DNA of 64,000 nucleotides from assembly GCA_035934995.1 (NCBI GenBank), contig DASYXI010000045.1, positions 1 through 64,000 of the forward strand, written 5' to 3'. The translations under genes and the position numbers were made by a program. Positions 1-9,096 of the stretch are shown piece after piece; position 1 is the first letter of the stretch, and every line of letters starts with the position of its first letter. The notes below the pieces were generated by a model that was not told where the DNA came from, ran no database searches, and worked only from the letters and a program-made list of their open reading frames with translations. This DNA comes from REEB95 sp035934995. Its GTDB lineage: Bacteria; Pseudomonadota; Alphaproteobacteria; ATCC43930; CGMCC-115725.

Positions 1-362
1 GCGCCCATGGCGCGATTCCTCATGTCTCAGGGAAATAACGTTGAGCCGTGGCCGATGCCCCTCGAACGCGAGCGGGCTCCATCGCGCCCGCGCTCAGGGG
101 CAGCTAAGTCGCAGCGTGCCGCCGTTCCCCCGCGCCGGGCCAGCCAGACGGCAGACGCAGTCAACCCGGCGCGGAAACGCCCGGTTAACCTTGGCTGCAA
201 ACGTCATGGCCATATTTGCCCGCTTTCTATCGACCCGCGCCGCCGCCTGGCGCCATAGGCCGGTTCCCTGGTAAGGCGAAAAAATCAAGGCCGGTACTAT
301 GTTTAGCCCGGCTTGCCGCGGTATCGCAAGCTTTCTGTGGCGGTAACCGGCGCCACGCCTCG
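1..362. other. Intergenic/3' flank of ilvC, no gene recognised
   Basis: No convincing gene is seen here. Short open frames on both strands have arginine/proline-rich, low-complexity translations typical of antisense frames in high-GC DNA, and none has a good ribosome binding site. A stem (GCTTGC at 311-316 with GCAAGC at 326-331) lies just beyond the ilvC stop, but it has no T-run in the ilvC direction. The real 3' boundary of the ilv transcript is therefore not identified. Confidence 0.5.
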
Positions 363-1382
363 CTAGTTCTTGGATTTGTCGACCAGCCGGTTGGCAGAAA
401 TCCACGGCATCATCGCGCGCAGCTTTTCACCGATCTGCTCCACCGGATGTTCGGCACCGCGACGGCGCATTGCTTTGAAGCTCGCCTGACCCGCCGCGTT
501 CTCGAGCACCCATTCGCGCGCGAAACGTCCGGACTGAATGTCGTTGAGCACGCGTTTCATTTCCGCTTTCACGCGTGCATCGATGATGCGTGGGCCGCTC
601 ACATAGTCGCCGTACTCGGCGGTGTTCGACACCGAGTAGCGCATGTTGGCAATGCCGCCCTCGTACATCAGGTCGACGATCAATTTCACCTCGTGCAGGC
701 ATTCGAAGTACGCCATCTCCGGCGCGTAGCCAGCTTCGACCAGCGTTTCATAGCCGGCCATGATCAGCGAGGTGAGGCCGCCGCACAAAACGCACTGCTC
801 GCCGAAGAGATCGGTTTCGCATTCTTCCTTGAACGTCGTCTCGATCACGCCGGCGCGGCCGCCGCCGATCGCCGAGGCGTAGCTGAGCGCGAGCTCGAGC
901 GCATTGGCCGACGGATTTTGCGCAACTGCGACGAGGCATGGCACGCCGCCGCCGCGGACATATTCCGCGCGCACGGTGTGACCAGGCCCTTTCGGCGCGA
1001 TCATGAACACGTCCATGTCGGGACGCGGCTCGATCAGCTTGAAATGGATGTTGAAGCCGTGCGCGAAGGCGAGCGCCGTGTCCGGCCGCATGTTCGGCTT
1101 CAGATCGTCGTTGTAGAGCTTGGCTTGCAGCTCATCGGGCGTGAGGACCATGACCACGTCCGCCCATTTGGCGCCGTCGGCCGGCGAGACGACCTGGAAC
1201 TTGGCGGCTTCCGCCTTTTTGGCGGTGGCCGAGCCGGGCCGCAGCGCGACGCGCACCTCTTTCACGCCGCTATCACGCAGGTTCATGGCATGGGCGTGGC
1301 CCTGGCTGCCGTAACCGACGACCAGGACCTTCTTGCCCTTGATCAAGTTCACATCGGCGTCGCGATCGTAATAAACACGCAT
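363..1382 (-). CDS. ilvC: Ketol-acid reductoisomerase (NADP+)
   Basis: Converts 2-acetolactate or 2-aceto-2-hydroxybutyrate to the dihydroxy-acid in valine/isoleucine synthesis, in the cytoplasm. The 339-residue product has the usual length of the short (class I) form. The Rossmann motif GYGSQGHAHA begins at residue 23, the following ALRPGS loop fits NADPH use, and the C-terminal knotted domain carries the acidic metal ligands (ETDLFGEQ and the later FECLHE segment). The start is ATG with a strong GGAGGAG ribosome site 8-10 nt upstream. It is the last gene of the minus-strand run miaA-ilvB-ilvN-ilvC, 33 nt after ilvN, so the three ilv enzymes are probably made together. Confidence 0.97.
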   Translation of the reverse strand: MRVYYDRDADVNLIKGKKVLVVGYGSQGHAHAMNLRDSGVKEVRVALRPGSATAKKAEAAKFQVVSPADGAKWADVVMVLTPDELQAKLYNDDLKPNMRPDTALAFAHGFNIHFKLIEPRPDMDVFMIAPKGPGHTVRAEYVRGGGVPCLVAVAQNPSANALELALSYASAIGGGRAGVIETTFKEECETDLFGEQCVLCGGLTSLIMAGYETLVEAGYAPEMAYFECLHEVKLIVDLMYEGGIANMRYSVSNTAEYGDYVSGPRIIDARVKAEMKRVLNDIQSGRFAREWVLENAAGQASFKAMRRRGAEHPVEQIGEKLRAMMPWISANRLVDKSKN

Positions 1383-1415
1383 GGAAAAACTCCTCCGAAG
1401 GCGAAAACGGTTGGG

Positions 1416-1928
1416 TCAGAACTTACCGGAACCGCGCGCGATCGCGACGACGCCGGTGCGGGAAATGTCGACGACGCCGAGCGGCGTCATCAAGTCGATG
1501 AAAGCATTGAGCTTCTCGGTCGAGCCGGTCATCTCGAAAACATAGCTCTCGGGCGTGGTATCGACCACGCGGGCGTGAAAGATGTCGGCAACGCGCATGG
1601 TCTCGGCGCGATTGTCTGCGCCGCCGGTGACCTTGACCAGCGCGAGCTCGCGTTCGACGAACGCGCCTTCCTCGCCGAGATCGTGCACGCCGTGCACCGG
1701 CACGATGCGGTTCAGTTGTGCCTTGATCTGCTCGATGATCATCAGCGTGCCCGAGGTGACGATGGTGATGCGCGACAGCTTGTTCTTCGGATCGGTTTCG
1801 GCGACGGTCAGGCTTTCGATGTTGTAGCCGCGGCCCGAGAACAGGCCGATGACGCGCGCGAGCACACCCGGCTCGTTATCCACGAGCACGGCCATCGTGT
1901 GCTTTGCGACGGTTTCGGGAGCGATCAT
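1416..1928 (-). CDS. ilvN: Acetolactate synthase small (regulatory) subunit
   Basis: Regulatory partner of IlvB. In this family an N-terminal ACT domain binds valine and gives feedback inhibition. The 170-residue length matches the IlvH/IlvN long form. The ACT signature is visible at the N-terminus (LVDNEPGVLARVIGLFSGRGYNIESL), with a second conserved domain after about residue 80. It starts 7 nt after the ilvB stop, implying one transcript and probably coupled translation that keeps subunits balanced. Confidence 0.95.
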   Translation of the reverse strand: MIAPETVAKHTMAVLVDNEPGVLARVIGLFSGRGYNIESLTVAETDPKNKLSRITIVTSGTLMIIEQIKAQLNRIVPVHGVHDLGEEGAFVERELALVKVTGGADNRAETMRVADIFHARVVDTTPESYVFEMTGSTEKLNAFIDLMTPLGVVDISRTGVVAIARGSGKF

Positions 1929-1935
1929 CGCGATC

Positions 1936-3714
1936 TCAGACCAGGACCATGCCCTCTTCCGAGATCCGGCCGGACGCCTGTTTATCCTCGGGGCCGAGGA
2001 GCATTTCGTTATGCGCCGCCCCCGACGGGATCATCGGGAAGCAGTTCTCCGTCGGATCGACCTGGACGTCGACGATCACCGGGCGGTCGACCGCGATCAT
2101 CTCCTTGATGACGCGATCGACGTCGGCCGGCTTCTCGGCGCGCATGCCGACCGCGCCGAACGCCTCGGCGAGCTTGACGAAATCCGGCAGCGCCGCGGTG
2201 TAGCTTTCGGAATAGCGGCCGCCATGCAGCAGTTCCTGCCACTGCCGCACCATACCCATGTACTGGTTGTTGAGGATGAATGCCTTCACCGGCAGGCGAT
2301 ATTGGCAGATGGTCGACATCTCCTGGATGTTCATCAGGATCGACGCTTCGCCAGCGATGTCGATGACCAGCGCTTCGGGATGCGCGAGCTGCACGCCCAT
2401 CGCCGCGGGCAAGCCATAACCCATGGTGCCGAGGCCGCCCGACGTCATCCAGTGGAACGGCTGGTCGAATTTAAAGAGCTGCGCCGCCCACATCTGATGC
2501 TGACCGACCTCGGTCGTGATGAAAACGTCGCGGCCGCGCGTCAGAGCATAGAGCCGCTCGATCGCATATTGCGGCTTGATGATCGCGTCCGACTTGGCGT
2601 ACCGCAGGCTGTCGCGCTTGCGCCAGGTTTCGATCTGCTTCCACCATGGCGCGATGCGCGCGGGATCCGGTTTGTATTTTTGCGCCTTCAGCTCGGCGAG
2701 CAAGGCCGTCAGCACTTCTGCACAATCGCCGACAACGGCGAGATCGACGCGCACGTTCTTGTTGATCGACGACGGATCGATGTCGACGTGAATCTTGCGC
2801 GAATGCGGCGCAAAGGCGGCGACCTTGCCCGTGACGCGGTCGTCGAAACGCGCGCCGATGTTGATCATCAGGTCGCAATCATGCATCGCGTTGTTCGATT
2901 CGAACGTGCCATGCATGCCGACGAGGCCGAGATACTGTTTGTCTGTCGCCGGGTAAGCCCCAAGCCCCATCAGCGTCAGCGTCACCGGAAAGCCGGTGAG
3001 GCGCACAAACTCGGTGAACAGCGCGCAGGCCCGCGGGCCCGAATTGATCAGCCCGCCGCCAGCGTAAAACAACGGCTTCTTCGCCGACGTGATGAGTTGC
3101 GCGGCGGCGGCAATGCGCGACGCCTCCGGCTTCACCTGCGGCCGATAGGATTTGCGCTTTGGCGCGCTTTCAGGCGGCACGTAGAGGCCGGGCGCGAACA
3201 GCACGTCCTTGGGCAGGTCGACAACGACGGGGCCCGGCCTGCCCGTGCTCGCGACCATGAACGCTTCGTGGATCACGCGCGCCAGATCGTTGACGTCCTT
3301 CACCAGATAATTGTGCTTGGTGCACGGCCGCGTGATGCCGGTCGTGTCGGCTTCCTGGAACGCGTCGTTGCCGATGAGATGCGTCGGCACCTGGCCGGTG
3401 AGACAGACAACGGGTACGGAATCCATCAATGCGTCGGTGAGGCCGGTGACCGTATTGGTCGCGCCCGGACCGCTGGTGACCAACACGACGCCGACCTTGC
3501 CCGATGAGCGTGCGTAACCTTCGGCGGCGTGCACCGCCCCCTGCTCGTGCCGCACCAGGATGTGGCGCAGGCGGTTCTGTTTGAACAGCGCGTCATAGAT
3601 CGGCAGCACGGCGCCGCCGGGATAGCCGAAGACGACCTCGACGCCCTGATCGACCAAGGCGCGGATCACGATTTCGGCTCCGTTCATCTCCCGGATTTCG
3701 GGTTGCGCCGCCAT
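1936..3714 (-). CDS. ilvB: Acetolactate synthase large (catalytic) subunit
   Basis: ThDP-, Mg2+- and FAD-dependent enzyme making acetolactate from pyruvate, the first step of branched-chain amino-acid synthesis. Visible marks are the N-terminal pyrimidine-binding domain with GYPGGAVLPIYDAL and the HEQGA segment holding the catalytic glutamate, a central FAD-type domain, and the C-terminal ThDP motif GEASILMNIQE followed by LNNQYMGMVRQW. The usual GD start of the ThDP motif reads GE here, a conservative change. The open frame extends upstream to a TTG at 3771. I chose the ATG at 3712-3714 (MAAQPEIREM), which gives the normal family length of 592 residues. The next ATG (MNGAEI) is also possible. 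Confidence 0.95.
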   Translation of the reverse strand: MAAQPEIREMNGAEIVIRALVDQGVEVVFGYPGGAVLPIYDALFKQNRLRHILVRHEQGAVHAAEGYARSSGKVGVVLVTSGPGATNTVTGLTDALMDSVPVVCLTGQVPTHLIGNDAFQEADTTGITRPCTKHNYLVKDVNDLARVIHEAFMVASTGRPGPVVVDLPKDVLFAPGLYVPPESAPKRKSYRPQVKPEASRIAAAAQLITSAKKPLFYAGGGLINSGPRACALFTEFVRLTGFPVTLTLMGLGAYPATDKQYLGLVGMHGTFESNNAMHDCDLMINIGARFDDRVTGKVAAFAPHSRKIHVDIDPSSINKNVRVDLAVVGDCAEVLTALLAELKAQKYKPDPARIAPWWKQIETWRKRDSLRYAKSDAIIKPQYAIERLYALTRGRDVFITTEVGQHQMWAAQLFKFDQPFHWMTSGGLGTMGYGLPAAMGVQLAHPEALVIDIAGEASILMNIQEMSTICQYRLPVKAFILNNQYMGMVRQWQELLHGGRYSESYTAALPDFVKLAEAFGAVGMRAEKPADVDRVIKEMIAVDRPVIVDVQVDPTENCFPMIPSGAAHNEMLLGPEDKQASGRISEEGMVLV

Positions 3715-3829
3715 TCGTCTTGCCCTGCACAAAAGAACACGCGTCCCTTTCGTCCCTCTGATCCCCGCCAAGTGCGAGGAAAGGGCCGCGAAGGGGCCGC
3801 TTTGCCGCGAAAAATCGAAGCCTAGAGGG

Positions 3830-4792
3830 CTACTTAGACTCGGTCAACAGAAACTGACGAATAAATGAAAATATTTCAGGCAGCACCGTTTCCGAAAATT
3901 GCGCGTCTAGGACGATTTTTCGTAATTTCTTGCTCGCCGGCAGGCGGTTCCGGAACCACGTGTACTGCCGCTTGGCGTAGCGGCGGGTTGCTTGCTGCGC
4001 TGCAGCGAGCGCCGCGTCTCGCGTATATTCGCCGGCGATATAGCCGCCGATCTCGCGCACGCCGACAGCCTTCATCGCCGGCAGCAGCGGCGATAGCTGT
4101 CGCGCCAAAAGAATGCGTACTTCATCGATCGCGCCGTCGGCGAACATGCGCTCGAGCCGCCGGCCGATCGCGGCGTAGAGCGCGTTGCGCGGCGGCAGCA
4201 CGATCACGGCGCCGGCCGCCGGTCCGCGATGGGGCGCCTGACGTTGCTGCCACGTGCTGAGTGGAATGCCCGTGGCACGGACGACAGCGAAGGCGCGCAC
4301 CAGGCGCTGGGTATCGGCCGCCGGCAGCTTTGCCGCCGACGCCGGATCGAGCGATGCCAGCGTACGGCGGAACTCCGCGCCGCCGAGCCGCGCATGTAAG
4401 GCGCGCGCCTCAGCAGCGACCGCCGCCGGCACCGCCGGGATGTCGGCGATGCCCTCAAGCAGCGCCGATAGATAGAGTCCCGTGCCGCCGACCAGAATTG
4501 GCAACCGCCGCTCACGCCGCACCCGCGCGATCTCGATCAACGCGAGATCGCGCCAGCGTCCCGCCGAGCAGCTTTCGGCGGCATCGATCGCGCCATAAAG
4601 CCGGTGCGGCACGAGCGCCAATTCATCGTCGGACGGCCGCGCCGTCAGTACGTGCAAATCGCGATAAACCTGCATGCTGTCGGCGTTGATGATCGTGCCA
4701 GCGAATTCGCGCGCGACGGCCAGCGCGAGCCGCGATTTGCCGCTTGCCGTCGGGCCCGCAACGACGATCACCGGTCGTTCATCTGACGTCAT
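3830..4792 (-). CDS. miaA: tRNA dimethylallyltransferase
   Basis: Adds a dimethylallyl group to N6 of A37 in tRNAs that read codons starting with U. The 320-residue product begins with a P-loop, GPTASGKS at residues 13-20, followed by the conserved NADSMQVYRDL segment and the later PAMKAVGVREIGGY and KRQYTWFRNR motifs of MiaA. It is divergent from serB (66 nt apart) and upstream of ilvB on the same strand with a 115-nt gap. No leader peptide or clear attenuator is seen in that gap. Confidence 0.96.
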   Translation of the reverse strand: MTSDERPVIVVAGPTASGKSRLALAVAREFAGTIINADSMQVYRDLHVLTARPSDDELALVPHRLYGAIDAAESCSAGRWRDLALIEIARVRRERRLPILVGGTGLYLSALLEGIADIPAVPAAVAAEARALHARLGGAEFRRTLASLDPASAAKLPAADTQRLVRAFAVVRATGIPLSTWQQRQAPHRGPAAGAVIVLPPRNALYAAIGRRLERMFADGAIDEVRILLARQLSPLLPAMKAVGVREIGGYIAGEYTRDAALAAAQQATRRYAKRQYTWFRNRLPASKKLRKIVLDAQFSETVLPEIFSFIRQFLLTESK

Positions 4793-4858
4793 GCCGGCTT
4801 TCTAGCATGCCGGTCGATGCCTTGCCTTTGCCGGTGCCGGCGGGCGATAAGGGCGCGC

Positions 4859-5767
4859 ATGGCAGCAAGCGTCCTCACCTTGATCGCGGCCGACGCCAAG
4901 GCGGATGCGCAGCCTTGGGCCGACGACGCCGCGCGCGCGCTCGACCGTTTGGGCGCGAAGCTCGGTAGCACCGATTGGCTGGCGGCGCGGCGCGCCGTCG
5001 ACATCCCGTTCGACGAGCTCGACCCCGACCAGGCCGAAGCGGCGGTGCGCAGCGCCCTGGGGCTCGGCTTCGATGGGCCGCCGGTGGATGCTTTGGCGCA
5101 ACCGGCGGCGGACCGCCGGAAGCGACTGTTATTGTCCGACATGGAAGCGACGGCGATCGCCAACGAGATGCTGGTGGAGATCGCGAAATTCGCCGGAATC
5201 GAGAAACAGATCGCGGAGATCACACGGCGCACCATGAACGGCGAACTCGACTTCGCCACGACCTTGCGCGAGCGCGTCGCGCTCTTGCGCGGCAAATCGA
5301 CGACGTTGCTCGACCGGGCGGCGCAGCGCATTCGCACCACCGCCGGCGCGAAGGCGATGGTCGCGACCATGCGCAAGCACGGCGCGCTGACGCTGCTGGT
5401 TTCGGGCGGCTTCACCGTCTTTGCCGATCCGGTGGCGCGGCAGATCGGATTCGATCGGGCTTTCGCCAATCGGCTCGTGATCGAGAACGGCACTATCGTC
5501 GGCGTCGCCGAACCGATCCTCACCCGCGACAGCAAGCTCGCGACACTGACGAAAACAGCCGCCGAACGCGGCCTCAAGCTCGCCGATACGCTCGCCATCG
5601 GCGACGGCGACAACGATCTGCCGATGATCGGCGCCGCCGGCCTCGGCATCGCCTTTCATTCGCACCCAAACGTCGCACCGCGCGCGCGTCATCGCATCGA
5701 CCACGCCGATTTGACCGCCGCGCTGTTTGCTCAAGGCTACCACCAGGACGAGATCGTCGGCGGCTGA
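4859..5767 (+). CDS. serB: Phosphoserine phosphatase
   Basis: HAD-family enzyme of the last step of serine synthesis (phosphoserine to serine). The order of HAD motifs is clear: motif I DMEAT at residues 94-98, GELDF and LRERVALL of the cap, motif II VSGGFT, a conserved lysine in the DSKLATL segment, and motifs III/IV GDGDNDLPMI. Motif I is unusual: the canonical form is DxDST, and here the second Asp is Glu and the Ser is Ala. The open frame starts at 4817, but the ATG at 4859 (MAASVLTLIAAD) gives the normal N-terminus and 302 residues. Confidence 0.92.
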   Translation: MAASVLTLIAADAKADAQPWADDAARALDRLGAKLGSTDWLAARRAVDIPFDELDPDQAEAAVRSALGLGFDGPPVDALAQPAADRRKRLLLSDMEATAIANEMLVEIAKFAGIEKQIAEITRRTMNGELDFATTLRERVALLRGKSTTLLDRAAQRIRTTAGAKAMVATMRKHGALTLLVSGGFTVFADPVARQIGFDRAFANRLVIENGTIVGVAEPILTRDSKLATLTKTAAERGLKLADTLAIGDGDNDLPMIGAAGLGIAFHSHPNVAPRARHRIDHADLTAALFAQGYHQDEIVGG

Positions 5768-5819
5768 TGCCAAGCCGCGACGGCGCCGTTATCATGGTGC
5801 GCCAACGACGGGGGAGCGC

Positions 5820-6425
5820 ATGGCGCAAAAGTTGTTGCAGGATTTCGTGCTGCTTTTGGTGGCCGTCAATCCAATCCTAGTCGTGCCGGAATTCATCGGC
5901 GTCACCGGCAAATTGAGCGCCGCGGCCAAGCGCCGGATTGCCATCCAGGCGGTGCTGATCGCCGGCGGCGTTCTGCTGGGCTTCATCGCGGTCGGCCAAG
6001 AGGTGCTGGCGGCGCTGGGCATCGAGCTGCACGCCTTCCAGATCGCGGCTGGCCTGGTCCTGTTGCTGATGTCGCTGCGAATGGTGTTCGAGGACAGCCT
6101 GCGCCACGACCCGGCCGACGGCAGCAACCCGGCGGTCCATCCGCTGGCGATCCCCTACATGGCAGGCCCGAAATCGATCATGACGGTGTTGCTGCTGACC
6201 GACGCCGAAACCTACCCGGTCAGCGACCAGATTACCGTCGGCATCCTGGTCGTCCTCATGCTGGCGCTGACGCTCGCGTGCCTCCTGGGCGCGCGCTGGG
6301 TGCATCGCGTGCTGCGCGACAGCGGCATCAACGCCATCAGCCGCGTCATGGGGCTGATCCTCGCCGCGCTTGCGATGCAGTACATCCTCACCGCGCTCGA
6401 GCAGGCGTTTCACCTGACAAGCTGA
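5820..6425 (+). CDS. MarC family integral membrane protein
   Basis: Predicted inner-membrane protein of 201 residues with about six hydrophobic segments and the MarC-type stretch PLAIPYMAGPKSIMTVLLL between the first and second half. The molecular role of the family is not settled, and early links to multiple antibiotic resistance were withdrawn for the E. coli member. The ATG at 5820 follows a GGGGGAG ribosome site, and the longer upstream frame overlapping serB is unlikely. It is convergent with the Do protease gene, with only 7 nt between stops. Confidence 0.88.
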   Translation: MAQKLLQDFVLLLVAVNPILVVPEFIGVTGKLSAAAKRRIAIQAVLIAGGVLLGFIAVGQEVLAALGIELHAFQIAAGLVLLLMSLRMVFEDSLRHDPADGSNPAVHPLAIPYMAGPKSIMTVLLLTDAETYPVSDQITVGILVVLMLALTLACLLGARWVHRVLRDSGINAISRVMGLILAALAMQYILTALEQAFHLTS

Positions 6426-6432
6426 GTGCGGC

Positions 6433-7911
6433 TCAACTGCCGATCTTCAAGGCGTAGAAGCGCAAATCGCCCTGCCGGTCGACCAACAGCAGCAGCGATT
6501 TGCGGCCCGCCTTGGTCGCAGCGTCGACCTTTTTGACCACGTCGGCAGGTGTCTTGACGGATTCCTGAGCGACTTCGGTGATGACGTCGCCGGCGCGCAT
6601 GCCTTTTTCGGCGGCCGGGCCGTCCTTATCGACATCGGTGACGACGACGCCGGCGCTATCGTTGGCGAGTTGATAGCGTTCGCGCAACTCAGGCGTCAGG
6701 TCGGCGACCGAGAGCCCAAGTGTTTTGACCGCCGTGCCGGGCGGCGGCGCTGGTGCTTTGTTCGTCGTCGCCGACGCTTGCTGGACATTGTCCTTGAGCT
6801 CGCCGACTTTGACGTCGAATGTCAGCTCCTTGTGCTTGCGCCACACCGTCACCTTGACGCTCTTGTCGATCGGCGTCTCGGCGACGATGCGCGGCAGATG
6901 CCGCATGTCGACCACCGATTTGCCGTCGAAGGTCAGCACGACGTCGCCCGGCTGGATGCCCGCCTTTTGCGCCGGTCCGCCGTCGAATACACTGGCGATC
7001 AGCGCGCCCTTGGGTTTGTCGAGCCCGAGGCTTTCAGCGATCTCATCGGTCACGCTCTGGATGTTGACGCCGAGCCAGCCGCGCCGCGCGTGGCCGTATT
7101 TCTGGATCTGCTCGATGACGGGCTTCGCCTCGCTCGCAGGGATCGCGAAGCCGATGCCGATCGAACCGCCCGAGGGCGAAAAGATTGCGGTGTTGATGCC
7201 GATGACGTCGCCGTCCATGTCGAACATCGGGCCGCCGGAATTGCCGCGATTGATCGCCGCGTCGGTCTGCAGGAAATCGTCGTAGGGGCCCGAATTGATC
7301 TCTCTCGCGCGCGCCGAGAGGATGCCAGCCGTGACTGTGCCGCCGAGGCCGAATGGATTGCCGATCGCCAGCACCCAATCGCCGACGCGCGACTTGTCGC
7401 TGTCGCCGAATTTCACGAAGGGTAGCGGCTTCGACGATTTGATGCGCAATAGCGCGAGATCGGTCTTGCTGTCCTTGCCGACGACCTCAGCCTTGAAGTT
7501 GGTGTCGTCCTGCAAGGTGACGGTGATCTGGTCGGCGTCGGCGATGACGTGATTGTTGGTCACGACCAGGCCCGACGGATCGATGATGAATCCCGAACCG
7601 AGCGAAGTGGCGTGCCGCGGCAGCGACTGCGGCTGGCCGCCCGGCCGGTTCTTGTCGAGGAAGTCCTTGAAGAATTCCTCGAACGGCGAGCCCGGCGGAA
7701 ATTGCGGCATGTCCGGGCCGCGGCCGTTCTTTTCGCTTTTGTCCGGCAGCGTCTGCGTCGTCGAGATATTGACCACGGCCGGCAGCAAGCGTGCCGCGAG
7801 ATCGGCGAAGCTGTCGGGCGCCGGACGCGCAAAAGCCGATGTCGCGACCGCGGTAGCGACGACCAAGGCGAGCGCACGGCTCGCAAGCACCAGACGATGA
7901 GGCACGGTCAC
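6433..7911 (-). CDS. degP: Do/DegP-type periplasmic serine protease with two PDZ domains
   Basis: Envelope quality-control protease/chaperone. A signal peptide occupies about residues 1-28 (hydrophobic core ALALVVATAVATSAFA). The trypsin-like domain shows the triad H121 (TNNHVI), D151 (KTDLALL) and S225 (RGNSGGP), followed by PDZ1 (about 275-360) and PDZ2 (about 395-485). The length of 492 is normal for the DegP/DegQ/MucD group, which cannot be separated by eye. The start is GTG, supported by a GGAG six nt upstream. Downstream of hflK-hflC-DUF2065 on the same strand, it completes a membrane/periplasm proteolysis cluster. Confidence 0.94.
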   Translation of the reverse strand: MTVPHRLVLASRALALVVATAVATSAFARPAPDSFADLAARLLPAVVNISTTQTLPDKSEKNGRGPDMPQFPPGSPFEEFFKDFLDKNRPGGQPQSLPRHATSLGSGFIIDPSGLVVTNNHVIADADQITVTLQDDTNFKAEVVGKDSKTDLALLRIKSSKPLPFVKFGDSDKSRVGDWVLAIGNPFGLGGTVTAGILSARAREINSGPYDDFLQTDAAINRGNSGGPMFDMDGDVIGINTAIFSPSGGSIGIGFAIPASEAKPVIEQIQKYGHARRGWLGVNIQSVTDEIAESLGLDKPKGALIASVFDGGPAQKAGIQPGDVVLTFDGKSVVDMRHLPRIVAETPIDKSVKVTVWRKHKELTFDVKVGELKDNVQQASATTNKAPAPPPGTAVKTLGLSVADLTPELRERYQLANDSAGVVVTDVDKDGPAAEKGMRAGDVITEVAQESVKTPADVVKKVDAATKAGRKSLLLLVDRQGDLRFYALKIGS

Positions 7912-7998
7912 GAATGACTCCGAACAAGGATGGGGATGGCTACCTAACGGATATTTTAGGCGTTATCGCGCCGGCAAACCAGCCTGGCGGCGGCGCCT

Positions 7999-8184
7999 TC
8001 AATGACGGATGGCCCAGATTGCGGCGACGCCGATGGCGGTGGCGATGACGCCGGCCCAGCGCAGCACGTTGGCCGGCAGTAGCGCGGATTCCGCCATCAT
8101 TTTCTGCATCGGCCGGGTGAAAAGCGCGAGCAACACGCCTTCGATGACGGCGGCGAGCGCAAGCGCCGTGGCGAAATCCTTCAT
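7999..8184 (-). CDS. DUF2065 small membrane protein (YjeT-like)
   Basis: A 61-residue protein with two hydrophobic helices (about residues 5-24 and 37-58) separated by a basic/polar turn. Family and context match DUF2065, whose E. coli member YjeT also lies next to hflC. It begins 9 nt after the hflC stop, so it is almost certainly cotranscribed. The function is unknown, and association with the HflKC membrane complex is only an inference from gene order. Confidence 0.85.
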   Translation of the reverse strand: MKDFATALALAAVIEGVLLALFTRPMQKMMAESALLPANVLRWAGVIATAIGVAAIWAIRH

Positions 8185-8193
8185 GGCGCGGCG

Positions 8194-9096
8194 CTAACGC
8201 GCGGGTGCCGGCTTGGCGGTGCCGCTTAGTCCTTCCGGCCCGGCTTCGAGATATTTGAAGAATTCGCTTTGTGGCGACAGGACGAAGGTGGTGTTCGAGC
8301 CGCCGAGCGCATCCTTGTAAGCCTGCAGCGAGCGGTAGAAGGCGAAGAAGCCCTTATCCTGGTTGTAGGCGTCGGCATAGATCTTGATCGCCTCGGCATC
8401 GCCCTGGCCGCGCAGGATCTGCGACTGCTTCTGCGAGTCGGCGAGGATCTGGATGCGCTGGCGGTCGGCATCGGCGCGGATGGTGGTGGACTGGCGCTTG
8501 CCATCGGCGCGGAAGGCGGCAGCTTCGCGCTGCCGTTCCGATTTCATCCGTGCATAGACCGCCTCGCTGTTCTCCTCGGGCAGATCGGCGCGGCGGATGC
8601 GCACGTCGACCAGTTCGATGCCGAACGGCTTCGCTTGGACGCCGACCTCATCACGCACCTGCGCCATGATCTGTGCGCGCTTGTCGGCGACGACGTCCTG
8701 CAACGCGACGTTGCCGATGATGCGGCGCAGGCTGGCGCTGATCAGCGCGCTGAGCCGTGCGCGCGCCACGGTTTCGGTGCCGAGGGTCTGGTAGAATTGC
8801 AGCGGATTGTCGATGCGCCAGCGGGCATAGGCATCGACCACCAGACGCTTCTGGTCGGCGGCGATCACCTCTTCCTGCGGCGGCTCGAAATCGAGGATGC
8901 GGCGGTCGTAGAGCACGACGTCCTGCACCAGCGGTATCTTGACGTGCAGGCCCGGCGTCTCGATGACCCGGATCGGGTTGCCGAATTGCAGCACCAGCCC
9001 CTGCTCGATCTGGTTGACGGTAAAGAACGTGGTGTAGACCAAAACCAGTGCGATGACGACGAGCGCAGCGACAATAGCAGTCAGCCGGGTGCTCAT
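8194..9096 (-). CDS. hflC: HflC, prohibitin-like subunit of the HflKC complex
   Basis: SPFH/prohibitin-family membrane protein that with HflK forms a cage modulating the FtsH protease. The 300-residue product has one N-terminal transmembrane helix (about residues 5-25), the SPFH domain with GLHVKIP and YDRRILDF segments, and a C-terminal coiled-coil (AMRKSERQREAA-like region, here ARMKSERQREAAAFRADGK). Its ATG overlaps the hflK stop by 4 nt, indicating translational coupling of the two partners. Confidence 0.95.
   Translation of the reverse strand: MSTRLTAIVAALVVIALVLVYTTFFTVNQIEQGLVLQFGNPIRVIETPGLHVKIPLVQDVVLYDRRILDFEPPQEEVIAADQKRLVVDAYARWRIDNPLQFYQTLGTETVARARLSALISASLRRIIGNVALQDVVADKRAQIMAQVRDEVGVQAKPFGIELVDVRIRRADLPEENSEAVYARMKSERQREAAAFRADGKRQSTTIRADADRQRIQILADSQKQSQILRGQGDAEAIKIYADAYNQDKGFFAFYRSLQAYKDALGGSNTTFVLSPQSEFFKYLEAGPEGLSGTAKPAPAR

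Noticed and set aside
311..331. GCTTGC/GCAAGC stem after ilvC as a terminator
   Set aside because: No T-run follows in the ilvC direction and the stem is only 6 bp; not enough to call.
216..2108. Long plus-strand open frame (about 630 codons) across ilvC and ilvN
   Set aside because: It is antisense to well-supported genes, His/Arg/Asp-rich, with no domain and no ribosome site; such frames are common in high-GC DNA.
3715..3829. Possible ilv leader peptide/attenuator between miaA and ilvB
   Set aside because: No start codon with a run of Ile/Leu/Val codons and no terminator-antiterminator pair could be found on the minus strand.
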